From contig NZ_CP059060.1 of NCBI RefSeq assembly GCF_014217875.1, positions 372,001-436,000 of the forward strand: a stretch of DNA of 64,000 bases. Direction: 5' to 3'. How positions within the stretch are numbered: the stretch's first letter is position 1; each line of letters begins with the position of its first letter. Below, one piece after another: positions 35,759 through 44,145 of this stretch. Source of the DNA: Synechococcus sp. LTW-R. GTDB lineage: Bacteria; Cyanobacteriota; Cyanobacteriia; PCC-6307; Cyanobiaceae. The notes below the pieces were generated by a model. It saw only the letters and a list, made by a program, of their open reading frames with translations. It was not told the origin of the DNA and searched no databases. The translations under genes and the position numbers were made by a program.

Positions 35759-36566
35759 GCCGTCCCTGCGGTGCCCCAACCTGGCGCAGGATCGCCTCCT
35801 GGAGGAGGCCCTGCTCGGCAGCGTCCCCTGGCGGTTTGATCTGGATCAAGCGCAGCCCCAGCTCCTGACTGAGGCATTGCCAGATCTGCTGGGTCAGCCC
35901 CCCGGACTGCCGGCAGAGCACCGCGCTGATCCTCCAGCGCCGGCAGAGGGCGCGCTCGATGGCGCCCTCCGGGAGGAGGCCTGGCCTGACGCAGGCGAGC
36001 TGCTCGGCAGGGAGGCCTGCGGCGAGGGCGAGGCGGAGGCTCTCCGGGTTGTCGAGAACCCGGGCGAAGTGCTGCGAGGCGGAGCTGAAGCGCAAGGCTG
36101 TGGCCAGATGCCTTGAGCCAATCGCCAGGAGGAGTCGCTCGTCTGAGAGCGGCAGGCCTTGGAGCTCCTCAAGCTGGTTGATGCGCGTCCCTGATCCGGC
36201 CAGGGTGACGTCCCGTTGGAGCCGGAGTAGTGGCTGGCCTTGGGCGTGGCAGCAGCGCTGCAGTCGGCTGCTGATCACCGCTGCAAACGGGTGGGTGGCA
36301 TCGATGACCCAGCGCGGCCTGTGGCGTTGCAGCAGCAGATCGACCTCCCCGTCCCCCTGGAGTGCCCCCACCTGAAAGTGGAGAGCCGGATGGGAGCGGT
36401 AGGCCCGAGTGGCGGCCTCGCTGACCACGCTCACCAGGAGGGTCCAGCCCCGCTCCAGGAGGGCCTGGGCCAGGCGGGGGCCATCGCCGGTGCCGGAGAC
36501 CAACCAAATCGTCTCGGTCGCGTCAGAGGTCGAGGAATCCCCCTGGTGAAATTCCAGGCGTTGCAT
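35751..36566 (-). CDS. cobK: Precorrin-6A reductase (CobK/CbiJ)
   Basis: The protein begins with a short extension, then IWLVSGTGDGPRLAQALLER, and carries the family motif WVIDATHPFAAVISSRL and LLRLQRDV. The DATHPFA signature identifies CobK/CbiJ, which reduces precorrin-6A (or its cobalt form) during corrin ring synthesis. The C-terminal half, with HFARVLDNPESLRLAL and ISAVLCRQSGG, is the usual second domain. The start is 20 bases from divergent ssb. Together with cobO it indicates a corrinoid biosynthetic capacity. Confidence 0.9.
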   Translation of the reverse strand: MQRLEFHQGDSSTSDATETIWLVSGTGDGPRLAQALLERGWTLLVSVVSEAATRAYRSHPALHFQVGALQGDGEVDLLLQRHRPRWVIDATHPFAAVISSRLQRCCHAQGQPLLRLQRDVTLAGSGTRINQLEELQGLPLSDERLLLAIGSRHLATALRFSSASQHFARVLDNPESLRLALAAGLPAEQLACVRPGLLPEGAIERALCRRWRISAVLCRQSGGLTQQIWQCLSQELGLRLIQIKPPGDAAEQGLLQEAILRQVGAPQGRHE

Positions 36567-36586
36567 CAGGATGTGGCCCCCTGTCC

Positions 36587-37075
36587 ATGACCGGTCCTGT
36601 GAACCATTGCTTGCTGGAGGTAGAGGTGCTGGAGGCGCCTCAGGTGCGTTACACCCAGGACAACCAAACTCCAGTGGCGGAGATGGCCGTTCAATTCGAT
36701 GGCCTGCGTCCTGATGATCCGGCGGGTCAGCTCAAGGTGGTCGGCTGGGGAAGTCTTGCTCAGGACCTTCAGAACCGGGTTCAGGTCGGTCAGCGTCTGA
36801 TGGTCGAAGGCCGTCTGCGCATGAACACCGTGAGCCGCCAGGACGGTGTGAAGGAGAAGCGAGCCGAATTCACCCTCTCCCGTCTGCATCCTCTGGGTGG
36901 TGGTGCCGCCCGCCCCGCATCCCCGGCGCCGGCCTCCTCGGCTCCTGCTCCGGTTCGTGCCTCGGCTCCCGCTCCCGTCGCGGCCGCCGCCGCAGCGCAG
37001 CAGCAACCCCCGACCTGGAACGCGTCGCCCCTGGTGCCCGATCTGCCCGAGGGTGAGGACGAGATTCCGTTCTGA
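36587..37075 (+). CDS. ssb: Single-stranded DNA-binding protein
   Basis: An OB-fold domain covers about residues 1-105 (VNHCLLEVEVLEAPQVRYTQ, then MAVQFDG and VGQRLMVEGRLRM). A Pro/Ala-rich flexible linker follows (PASPAPASSAPAPVRASAPA), and the acidic C-terminal tip EGEDEIPF recruits partner proteins. The length of 162 residues is usual. The N-terminus is somewhat divergent from E. coli SSB, as in other cyanobacteria. A hairpin terminator begins 19 bases after the stop. Confidence 0.94.
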   Translation: MTGPVNHCLLEVEVLEAPQVRYTQDNQTPVAEMAVQFDGLRPDDPAGQLKVVGWGSLAQDLQNRVQVGQRLMVEGRLRMNTVSRQDGVKEKRAEFTLSRLHPLGGGAARPASPAPASSAPAPVRASAPAPVAAAAAAQQQPPTWNASPLVPDLPEGEDEIPF

Positions 37076-37094
37076 TCGCTGGATCCGTTGAATG

Positions 37095-37117
37095 GGCTCA
37101 GCTGCTTGGGCTGAGCC
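37095..37117 (+). terminator. Hairpin terminator after ssb
   Basis: GGCTCAGC (37095-37102) and GCTGAGCC (37110-37117) form an eight-base-pair stem with a seven-base loop, followed by GTTCTT. The T tract is weak. It overlaps the stop codon of the opposite-strand gene at 37098. Confidence 0.5.
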
Positions 37118-37319
37118 GTTCTTGGGCCTGCTCGAGTAGTTGACCCAGTTCCCGCTCTAGGGCGGCCAAGTCCAAACGCAGCTCAGGCCAGCGCCCCTGA
37201 TCGAGCTGCTGCAGCAACCAAAGCCGGTCCCGCTGCAGCTGCTCAATCAGCTCCTCTGTGCTGGGGGCATCGTGCACAGGGTTTGGCTCTTGCCCCCCGT
37301 TGACCGAAGATGCCCGCAT
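37098..37319 (-). CDS. Small coiled-coil hypothetical protein
   Basis: The core is a charged helical segment, STEELIEQLQRDRLWLLQQL, then LRLDLAALERELGQLLEQAQ, predicted to form coiled coils. ATG at 37319 shares its bases with the ATG of the divergent DUF2854 gene (CATG at 37317-37320). A GTG further in (HDAPSTEELIE, residue about 18) is a plausible later start that would avoid this clash. No function is recognised. The even helical pattern in this frame supports it as real. Confidence 0.55.
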   Translation of the reverse strand: MRASSVNGGQEPNPVHDAPSTEELIEQLQRDRLWLLQQLDQGRWPELRLDLAALERELGQLLEQAQERLSPSS

Positions 37320-37860
37320 GCTTGCAATCGCTTCCCCCGGCAGCCTAGTCACCTTGGCCGGCGCCGCTCTCTCGGTCATTGGTTGGGTCGGCTATGCCAC
37401 CTCCAATCCGAACCTCAGCTTGCCGACGATCTTTTACGGCATCCCCATCCTTCTGGGGGGCTTGGCCCTGAAGTCCTCGGAACTCCCCCCGGCGGAGCTG
37501 CTGCCGGCTCAGGCCGATGCCGTCGCCCTGCGAGAGGAGGCCTCCAGCAAGACCCTGCGCAAGTTGGTGAAGGATGTGACCCGCTGGCGCTACGGCCAGA
37601 AGGCACACCTCGAGAGCTCCTTGGAGGCTCTGAAGCTCTGGGACGAAGATCAACCGCCCCAGCTGATCAGCGTTGCCGAGCGGGCCGTGGATGGTCGCTA
37701 CGCCGTGGCGATGCGATTCCGCTGTGAAGGGGTTCCCTTTGCCCGATGGCAGGAGAAGCAGGACCGCTTGGGCCGCTTCTTTGACCGTGGCCTGCGCGCC
37801 GAGCTCAGCGAGCCCAGCAGCGGTGAAGTGTTGCTTGAGTTGTTGCCCGCTGCTGGCTAA
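37318..37860 (+). CDS. DUF2854 family membrane protein
   Basis: Two membrane helices at the N-terminus (SLVTLAGAALSVIGWVGYAT and FYGIPILLGGLALKSSELPP) are followed by a soluble domain of about 120 residues with TRWRYGQKAHLESSLEALKL and AMRFRCEGVPFARWQEKQDR. This is the layout of DUF2854, a family found in cyanobacteria and plastids with no assigned function. ATG at 37318 was selected; 60 in-frame bases upstream are not needed. It precedes argB by 54 bases. Confidence 0.85.
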   Translation: MLAIASPGSLVTLAGAALSVIGWVGYATSNPNLSLPTIFYGIPILLGGLALKSSELPPAELLPAQADAVALREEASSKTLRKLVKDVTRWRYGQKAHLESSLEALKLWDEDQPPQLISVAERAVDGRYAVAMRFRCEGVPFARWQEKQDRLGRFFDRGLRAELSEPSSGEVLLELLPAAG

Positions 37861-37914
37861 ACCTTGAGCAGCGCCGTGTTGTTTTGACCCCATTGTTCGA
37901 CCGCCGTCCCTCCC

Positions 37915-38799
37915 TTGCGCGAACGTCCTGCTGATCGCACCGACGCCTTGCGGGTGTCGGTGCTGAGTGAAGCCCTCCCCTACATCCAGCGTTTCTCCGG
38001 CCGCCGCGTCGTCGTCAAATACGGCGGTGCGGCCATGGTCCGTGAAGACCTGCGGGATGCGGTCTATCGCGATTTGGTGCTTCTGGCTTCGGTTGGGGTG
38101 AAGCCCGTGGTGGTCCACGGCGGTGGGCCTGAAATCAATGAGTGGTTGGGGCGCCTGAACATTGAGCCCCAGTTCCGCAATGGCCTTCGGGTGACCTGCC
38201 CGGACACCATGGATGTGGTGGAGATGGTCCTGGTGGGCCGGGTCAATAAGCAAATCGTCAATGGCTTGAACCGCCTGGGTGCTCGGGCCGTGGGCCTCTC
38301 TGGCAGCGATGGACCGTTGGTGCGGGCGCGCACCTATGGCGATGGGGCCAATGGCCTCGTTGGCGATGTGGCTGCGGTGGATCCCTCGGTGCTCTTCCCG
38401 CTGTTGGACGCTGGCTACATCCCCGTCATCTCCTCGGTGGCCGCCGATGGGGAGGGCCAGGCCCACAACATCAATGCCGACACCGTGGCCGGCGAGTTGG
38501 CTGCGGCCTTGGAAGCGGAGAAGTTGATCCTGCTGACCGATACCCCAGGCATCCTTCGCGACCGGGAGGATCCCAGCTCCTTGATTCGCTCCGTCAGCCT
38601 CTCCGGGGCCCGCGAGCTGATCAGCTCCGGGGTGGTGGCCGGGGGCATGACCCCGAAGACTGAGTGCTGCATTCGCGCCCTCGCCCAGGGCGTCGCCGCC
38701 GCCCATATCGTCGATGGACGCACCCCCCACGCGCTGCTGCTGGAGGTGTTCACCGATGCAGGCGTCGGCACGATGGTCACGGGCCGCTCCAACTTCTAG
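37915..38799 (+). CDS. argB: N-acetylglutamate kinase
   Basis: This arginine-pathway kinase has [40 protein letters not shown] and [20 protein letters not shown], and [20 protein letters not shown] near the C-terminal arginine-binding region. The N-terminal region with [15 protein letters not shown] fits the hexameric, arginine-sensitive enzymes regulated by PII in cyanobacteria. The length of 294 residues is typical. TTG at 37915 is the apparent start. The next gene begins at the very next base after the stop. Confidence 0.96.
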   Translation: MRERPADRTDALRVSVLSEALPYIQRFSGRRVVVKYGGAAMVREDLRDAVYRDLVLLASVGVKPVVVHGGGPEINEWLGRLNIEPQFRNGLRVTCPDTMDVVEMVLVGRVNKQIVNGLNRLGARAVGLSGSDGPLVRARTYGDGANGLVGDVAAVDPSVLFPLLDAGYIPVISSVAADGEGQAHNINADTVAGELAAALEAEKLILLTDTPGILRDREDPSSLIRSVSLSGARELISSGVVAGGMTPKTECCIRALAQGVAAAHIVDGRTPHALLLEVFTDAGVGTMVTGRSNF

Positions 38800-39942
38800 G
38801 TGCCGGTGGAGGACCCCAGCTCAGAGCCGGCGGCGGATCCCGCGGCGCTGCTGCCGGCCCGCGCTGCCCTGGAGCGGGGGGACTACGGCAGTTGCGAGCG
38901 CTTGCTGACCCCGTTGCTGGAGGCCCATGGGCCGGTGACCCCGTTTGGCGGGGAAGTGCGCCTGCTCCTAGCCACGGCCCAGTTGGGACGTGGGGACCAT
39001 CAGGCCGCGGCGGTGACCTGCCGAAGCCTGCGGGCCTGCCGCGATGCCACCCTGCGCGCCCAGGCCAAGGGGTTGCAGGAGATTCTGGATGCTCCGGCTC
39101 TGGTCAGGCCAAGGGAGTGGTCCATGACCCTCCCGAGCCTTGGCGAGATGAAGCCGCTTGAGGGCGAGCTCAAGGCCATGGCCCGGCAACGGCGCCGCCG
39201 CCGGCGTCCCCCTGAGCCACCGCCGCCGCCCACCGGACCCACCCAGGCACCGATTGGTTTTGCCGTGGTGGCGGTCCTGCTGCTGCTGATCACCGCGTTG
39301 CTCGGGGGCTGCGTTGACCTGGAGACCCAGCTCCACTTCCCGGCCCCGGGCCGTTTGCAATTTGAGCAACGCAGCCAGTCGTTGACCGATCAGCCCCTCC
39401 CCTGGCAGGCCCAGCTGCGCCAGACGCTTCGCGGCCGGTCCCTGAAGGTGCATCAAGACCACGGTCTCCTGGAGGTGCGCTCGCCGGTTTTGCCGGCTGC
39501 TCAAGCCCTGCGGCTCCTTGAGGACAGCCTTGCCCAGGGTGCCGAGCTGGCCAATCTCGAACTCCCCGCCCCCGAGTTGCAGTTCAGCGAGCGCAACTGG
39601 TTGATCGGGGTCCGCCAGCAGCTTGTTCTTCGCCTGGATCTGGAGACGCTGCAACCGCTTCCCGGCCTGAAGCTGAGCGTCGACCTGGAGCCCATGGCCC
39701 TGCGCGCGATCCAGGCCTCGGGGCCGATTCCCGCCCAAGCCCTTCGCCGCGCCAAAGACGAGCCCGAGGCTGTCCGCTGGCGCCTGCAGCCTGGCTCCGT
39801 GAACACCCTCCACCTCTCCTGTTGGCGCTGGAGCAAGCTCGGCTTGGGCAGTGTTGCGATCACGCTCCTGCTCCTCCTTGTGGCCTTGCTGCAGCGGCTG
39901 CGTCTGGCCGCTGGCTTTGGCTTGCCTCAGCTCCCGGCCTAG
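38800..39942 (+). CDS. TPR-like/DUF3153 fusion membrane protein
   Basis: Residues 1-115 are helical and TPR-like (ALERGDYGSCERLLTPLLEA, LLATAQLGRGDHQAAAVTCR). A basic, proline-rich linker follows (RQRRRRRRPPEPPPPPTG), then a membrane helix ending LLLLITALLGGC and a DUF3153-like domain (VDLETQLHFPAPGRLQFEQR) of about 200 residues. A final C-terminal helix (LGSVAITLLLLLVALLQRL) closes it. The LLGGC before VD looks like a lipobox, which would normally sit at an N-terminus. It starts at GTG directly after argB and overlaps priA by four bases at the 3' end. Function unknown. Confidence 0.75.
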   Translation: MPVEDPSSEPAADPAALLPARAALERGDYGSCERLLTPLLEAHGPVTPFGGEVRLLLATAQLGRGDHQAAAVTCRSLRACRDATLRAQAKGLQEILDAPALVRPREWSMTLPSLGEMKPLEGELKAMARQRRRRRRPPEPPPPPTGPTQAPIGFAVVAVLLLLITALLGGCVDLETQLHFPAPGRLQFEQRSQSLTDQPLPWQAQLRQTLRGRSLKVHQDHGLLEVRSPVLPAAQALRLLEDSLAQGAELANLELPAPELQFSERNWLIGVRQQLVLRLDLETLQPLPGLKLSVDLEPMALRAIQASGPIPAQALRRAKDEPEAVRWRLQPGSVNTLHLSCWRWSKLGLGSVAITLLLLLVALLQRLRLAAGFGLPQLPA

Positions 39943-42200
39943 AGCTCGAGGGGGTCGGGATCGATGGCCAGGCTGACGTCCGCGGGTAAGAGCGCCCTGA
40001 GCTCGGTTTCCATCGGTAGCGGCAGATCGGAGCCGGCCGGTCCATGTAGCAGCAATTGCCAGCGGCTATTGCCGGCCACCCGTGCCACAGGTGCCGGTGC
40101 CGGTCCGATCAACAGCCAGCCGTCTTGCATCAGTCGGGTACGCAGGTGTTCGGCGAGGCTGGAGGCCGCGGTCGCCGTTCGGCTGGCGGAGGGCCCGGCG
40201 AGTCGCAGCAGGCAGGCCCGGCTGAAGGGGACGAGCGAGGCGGCCTCGCGCTGCTGGAGTTCCTCGCCCAAGAAGGCCTCGTAGCGGCCATCGACCAGAT
40301 GCCGAATCACCGGGTGTTCGGGGCTGTAGGTCTGCACGAGAACTTCCCCCGGCCGATCGCCGCGTCCCGCACGGCCCGCCAGTTGCAGCAGCAGCTGCAG
40401 GCTTTCCTCGGCGGCCCGGAGATCCGGGCGATGCAGCAGGCCGTCGGCCGCCAGCACGGCCGCCAGGGTGACTCGCGGCAGATCCATGCCCTTGGCCAGC
40501 ATCTGCGTACCGATCAAGACATCGGCCTCTCCGCGGGCAAACCGCTCCAGGAGTTGACGGTGACCGTCCCGTCCGCGGGTGGTGTCCCGGTCGAAGCGCA
40601 ACAGGCGCAGGTCCTCCAGTTCGTCCGAGAGGTGCTCGAGCACCTGCTGGGTGCCAGCGCCGAAGGGTTTGAAGGCCGTCGAGCGGCACTTTCCGCAGCG
40701 GCGTTCGATTTCGGCGCGATGGTCGCACCAATGGCAGCGGAGCCAGGAGCGCTCCAGCTGGCGGTGGACGGTGAGAGCGACATCGCAGTGGGGGCACTGC
40801 ACCACCTCACCGCAGCTGCGGCAACTCAAAAAGCTGCTGTAACCCCGGCGTGGCACCAGAACGACGGCCTGCTCGCCCCGTTCTTTGAGGGTTTGCAGGC
40901 GATCCATCAAGGGCCGACTGACGAGTCGGCGATGCCCCTCCGCCAGTTCCTGCCGCATGTCCACCACCAGAACCGGGGGAAGCACACTTGTGCCAATCCG
41001 CTTGGGTAATCGCACCAACTGGCAGTCCGCGTGGGGGCCCTGGCAGGCCCGCCAGGTTTCGAGGCTCGGAGTGGCACTGCCCAGGATCAACGTGGCACCG
41101 CAGCTCTGGGCCCGCAGCCGCGCGACGTCCCGCGCGTGATAACAGGGCATGGGGCTGTCCTGCTTGTAGGAGCGGTCATGTTCCTCATCGAGCACCACCA
41201 AGCCCAGTTGGCGCAGGGGCAAGAAGATCGCTGAGCGGGTGCCCACCACCAGCAGTGGTTTCTCGCTGTTGAGACAGCGGCGCCAGGTCCGAATCCGTGC
41301 GCCATCGCTGCAACCGGAGTGGTACTCGGCCACCGCGTCGCCAAAGCGGGCCCGGCTGCGATCCAACAGTTGGGGGATGAGGCCAATCTCGGGGGTCAAC
41401 AACAACACGGAACGACCCGCCTTGAGGGCCTGGGCTGCCGCCTGGAGATAGACCTCCGTTTTGCCGGCTCCCGTGACGCCCCACAGCAGGAGTCGGCTGC
41501 CGGGTTCCGCCTGCTCAATCGCGTCGAGGGCCAGGGCCTGATCCGCCGTGAGCGCTTTCGGGAGGGCGTCCTCGGGTCGGTGGATGGTTGCCGGGGCCGT
41601 TGCGCCGTGAAAAAGGCGCCGTTCGCGCCGGAGGGTTCCCCGGCGCAGCAGGGTGTCGCTGATGGATCGGCTGACCTGCGCGGCCTCGAGGGCCTGGCTT
41701 TGCCAGCACTGACCCCCCTTCTCCTGGAGGACCTGCAGCAGACGGATCTGTCCCTTGCTCCAGCTGGCGAGCTCCTCCTCCGTGGGCGGTTGGATCAACT
41801 CGAGCCACAGTTGCTCCCTGGAGCGTTCTGGGGCGGAGCTGGCCCGTTGTCCCAGCCAGCCGGGCGGCAGGACCGCCTTCAGTGTTCGAAAGGAGGTGGT
41901 GCGGCACTGCTGCGCAACCGTCTCAATCAGGCTCTGCCAATGCGGTTCAACCGCGGCCTGCTGGTGGATTGCTTCAATCGGTTGCAGGGCTTTGCCGTCC
42001 AGGGCTGATGGGACCTGATCGAGCAGTTCCACCACCAGTCCAACGTGGCGGCGGCCCCGGAGTCGAATCTGCACCAGATCACCTGGGGCGCAGGGGAGTT
42101 GCCGGGGATTGCCGTAGGTGAAAACCTGTCCTTCACGGCCTGCCTCGAGCCAGACCTGGACCCAGGAGCCCTGGGCAGCAGCTGAGGCGGAGACGGTCAA
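39939..42200 (-). CDS. priA: Primosomal protein N' (replication restart helicase)
   Basis: PriA unwinds stalled forks and reloads the replicative helicase. The N-terminal DNA-binding domain precedes Walker A LLLWGVTGAGKTEVYLQAAA and the DEEHD box (LVVLDEEHDRSYKQD). Zinc-binding cysteines lie in CRSCGEVVQCPHCDVALTVH and RCHWCDHRAEIERRCGKC, and later helicase motifs include IGTQMLAKGMDLPRV and QLAGRAGRGDRPGEVLVQTY. The length of 753 residues is normal. It converges on the DUF3153 gene with a four-base overlap; its upstream side is the 455-base sigma-factor leader region. Confidence 0.96.
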   Translation of the reverse strand: MTVSASAAAQGSWVQVWLEAGREGQVFTYGNPRQLPCAPGDLVQIRLRGRRHVGLVVELLDQVPSALDGKALQPIEAIHQQAAVEPHWQSLIETVAQQCRTTSFRTLKAVLPPGWLGQRASSAPERSREQLWLELIQPPTEEELASWSKGQIRLLQVLQEKGGQCWQSQALEAAQVSRSISDTLLRRGTLRRERRLFHGATAPATIHRPEDALPKALTADQALALDAIEQAEPGSRLLLWGVTGAGKTEVYLQAAAQALKAGRSVLLLTPEIGLIPQLLDRSRARFGDAVAEYHSGCSDGARIRTWRRCLNSEKPLLVVGTRSAIFLPLRQLGLVVLDEEHDRSYKQDSPMPCYHARDVARLRAQSCGATLILGSATPSLETWRACQGPHADCQLVRLPKRIGTSVLPPVLVVDMRQELAEGHRRLVSRPLMDRLQTLKERGEQAVVLVPRRGYSSFLSCRSCGEVVQCPHCDVALTVHRQLERSWLRCHWCDHRAEIERRCGKCRSTAFKPFGAGTQQVLEHLSDELEDLRLLRFDRDTTRGRDGHRQLLERFARGEADVLIGTQMLAKGMDLPRVTLAAVLAADGLLHRPDLRAAEESLQLLLQLAGRAGRGDRPGEVLVQTYSPEHPVIRHLVDGRYEAFLGEELQQREAASLVPFSRACLLRLAGPSASRTATAASSLAEHLRTRLMQDGWLLIGPAPAPVARVAGNSRWQLLLHGPAGSDLPLPMETELRALLPADVSLAIDPDPLEL

Positions 42201-42655
42201 TCTTGCAAAGCTCTTGGGAGTTTCTTAAGCTGAGTCTGTTGAGCAGTCCATATGGCTGCAGTCGGAACCAGGCAAAGTTCCGTCCAGCGGGAAGATCTTG
42301 AGGACAGCCAGCTCTGCTGCGCGCCCGATCTGCGAGCCCCCCTGACAGCCTTGCCGGGCTTCTGGCCCCGTTCCGTAACCCTGTTTTAAACCCTCAGTCC
42401 CTGCCGATTTTTCGGCATCAGAGCTGAGTCCGCCGACACCTCCCCGTCAATCGCCCACGGGTGCTCACGCTTTAACGGTGTGAGTGCTGACTTGGTTAGC
42501 TCCTCAGTCTGAGCCAAGTTGATTGTTGGTTTGTCCTCTGCCGCTTGCGCGGTTCAGACACCCGGAGTTCGTCTGCCGTCAGGCCTGGATCCATTTCCCC
42601 CCGGGGACGATCCATCTGATTTGCCTTCCGCCTCAACTTCATCTAGCCGAACGCG
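42201..42655 (+). other. 455-base intergenic region upstream of the sigma factor gene, with hairpins
   Basis: No convincing gene is seen. It holds the divergent upstream regions of priA and rpoD. There are two notable inverted repeats: TGCCGA-TTTT-TCGGCA (42402-42417), and a nested pair with ACTTGG (42490-42495) matching CCAAGT (42514-42519) around CTCAG-T-CTGAG (42503-42513). The length suggests a long 5' leader or several promoters for the principal sigma factor, but no promoter hexamers can be assigned with confidence. Confidence 0.5.
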
Positions 42656-44065
42656 ATGAGTCCTGCTGCTGCGACCAAAAAGTCAGCGACCACCAAGACC
42701 GCTTCGAAAGCATCAGCGACGGCGGAGAAGCCCTCTGATGAGATTCTCACCGTGGCGAACGCCTCTGGTGACTCCGTCAAGGTGACGAAGGCCAAGGCCA
42801 CCAGTAAGACCAAGAAAGAAACCGAGGCCGCCAATAAGGTCGCTCCGACCAAGGCCAAGGCCACCAGCACAAAGGCCAAGGCCTCCTCCACGAAGGCTGC
42901 CGCCAGTAAGAAGAGCACCACGACCAAGGCGGCCTCTACTAAAGCGGCAGCCTCTAAAGCCGCTGGAAAGAAAGCGGCTTCAGCCGATCTCGACAAGGCT
43001 GCTGATCAACTGCTGGCCGCCGCGGGTAAAGCTCCTGCCGCCGATGCCAAGGCGTCGGAGAAGGACGCGGCCAAGACCGCCAAGGCCCTGGCCAGCATCA
43101 AGATCGGTCCGAAGGGCGTCTACACCGAAGACTCGATCCGGGTTTACCTCCAGGAGATCGGTCGCATCCGCCTGCTGCGGCCTGATGAAGAGATTGAGCT
43201 GGCCCGCAAAATTGCCGACCTGCTTCAGCTGGAAGAACTGGCGAACCAGTTCGAAGCCGACAACGGCCACTACCCCGACACCAAGGAGTGGGCGGCCCTG
43301 GTCGAGATGCCCCTGGTGAAGTTCCGCCGGCGCCTGATGCTCGGCCGGCGCGCCAAGGAAAAAATGGTGCAATCAAACCTCCGCCTGGTGGTTTCGATTG
43401 CCAAGAAGTACATGAACCGGGGCCTGAGCTTCCAGGACCTGATTCAGGAAGGCTCCCTCGGCTTGATTCGTGCCGCGGAGAAGTTTGACCACGAGAAGGG
43501 CTACAAGTTCTCGACCTACGCCACCTGGTGGATTCGTCAGGCGATTACCCGCGCGATTGCGGACCAGTCCCGCACCATTCGTCTCCCGGTGCACCTCTAC
43601 GAGACGATTTCTCGAATCAAGAAGACCACCAAGACGCTTTCCCAGGAGTTCGGCCGTAAGCCGACCGAAGAGGAAATTGCTGAGTCGATGGAGATGACCA
43701 TCGAGAAGCTCCGCTTCATTGCCAAGAGCGCTCAGCTGCCGATTTCCCTGGAAACCCCGATCGGTAAGGAAGAGGACTCCCGCCTCGGTGACTTCATCGA
43801 AGCCGATATCGAAAACCCTGAGCAAGATGTTGCCAAGAACTTGCTCCGGGAGGACCTCGAGGGCGTGCTGGCGACCCTGAGCCCCCGCGAACGCGATGTG
43901 CTCCGCCTGCGCTACGGCCTTGATGACGGTCGGATGAAGACCCTCGAAGAGATTGGTCAGATCTTCGATGTGACCCGTGAGCGGATCCGTCAGATCGAAG
44001 CCAAGGCTCTGCGCAAACTGCGGCACCCCAACCGCAACGGCGTGCTCAAGGAGTACATCAAGTAA
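42656..44065 (+). CDS. rpoD: Principal RNA polymerase sigma factor (group 1, RpoD/SigA)
   Basis: Residues about 155 onward show region 1.2 ([20 protein letters not shown]), region 2 ([40 protein letters not shown]), region 3 and region 4 ([20 protein letters not shown], then [20 protein letters not shown]). The first 130 residues are a Lys/Ala/Thr/Ser-rich, histone-H1-like low-complexity tail (for example [20 protein letters not shown]), not part of the sigma core. It directs housekeeping transcription. A long upstream region and a downstream hairpin mark it as a single-gene unit. Confidence 0.96.
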   Translation: MSPAAATKKSATTKTASKASATAEKPSDEILTVANASGDSVKVTKAKATSKTKKETEAANKVAPTKAKATSTKAKASSTKAAASKKSTTTKAASTKAAASKAAGKKAASADLDKAADQLLAAAGKAPAADAKASEKDAAKTAKALASIKIGPKGVYTEDSIRVYLQEIGRIRLLRPDEEIELARKIADLLQLEELANQFEADNGHYPDTKEWAALVEMPLVKFRRRLMLGRRAKEKMVQSNLRLVVSIAKKYMNRGLSFQDLIQEGSLGLIRAAEKFDHEKGYKFSTYATWWIRQAITRAIADQSRTIRLPVHLYETISRIKKTTKTLSQEFGRKPTEEEIAESMEMTIEKLRFIAKSAQLPISLETPIGKEEDSRLGDFIEADIENPEQDVAKNLLREDLEGVLATLSPRERDVLRLRYGLDDGRMKTLEEIGQIFDVTRERIRQIEAKALRKLRHPNRNGVLKEYIK

Positions 44066-44106
44066 CCAAGCCGTTGGCTTTCGCCCAAGCGGTTTAAGGT
44101 TCAGGC

Positions 44107-44131
44107 GCCGGCGGGATTTCCCGCCGGCTTT
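44107..44131 (+). terminator. Terminator after rpoD
   Basis: GCCGGCGGG (44107-44115), loop ATTT, CCCGCCGGC (44120-44128) make a perfect nine-base-pair stem, followed by TTT. The T tract is short, but the stem is strong and the position between rpoD and the next start fits. Confidence 0.7.
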
Positions 44132-44145
44132 GTCTTGAGGATTCC

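Noticed and set aside
37345-38730. Minus-strand frame opposite argB and DUF2854
   Set aside because: It crosses two supported genes and their intergenic space; shadow composition.
42523-42738. Short frame across the sigma factor leader
   Set aside because: It runs into rpoD in another frame and shows no domain or ribosome site.
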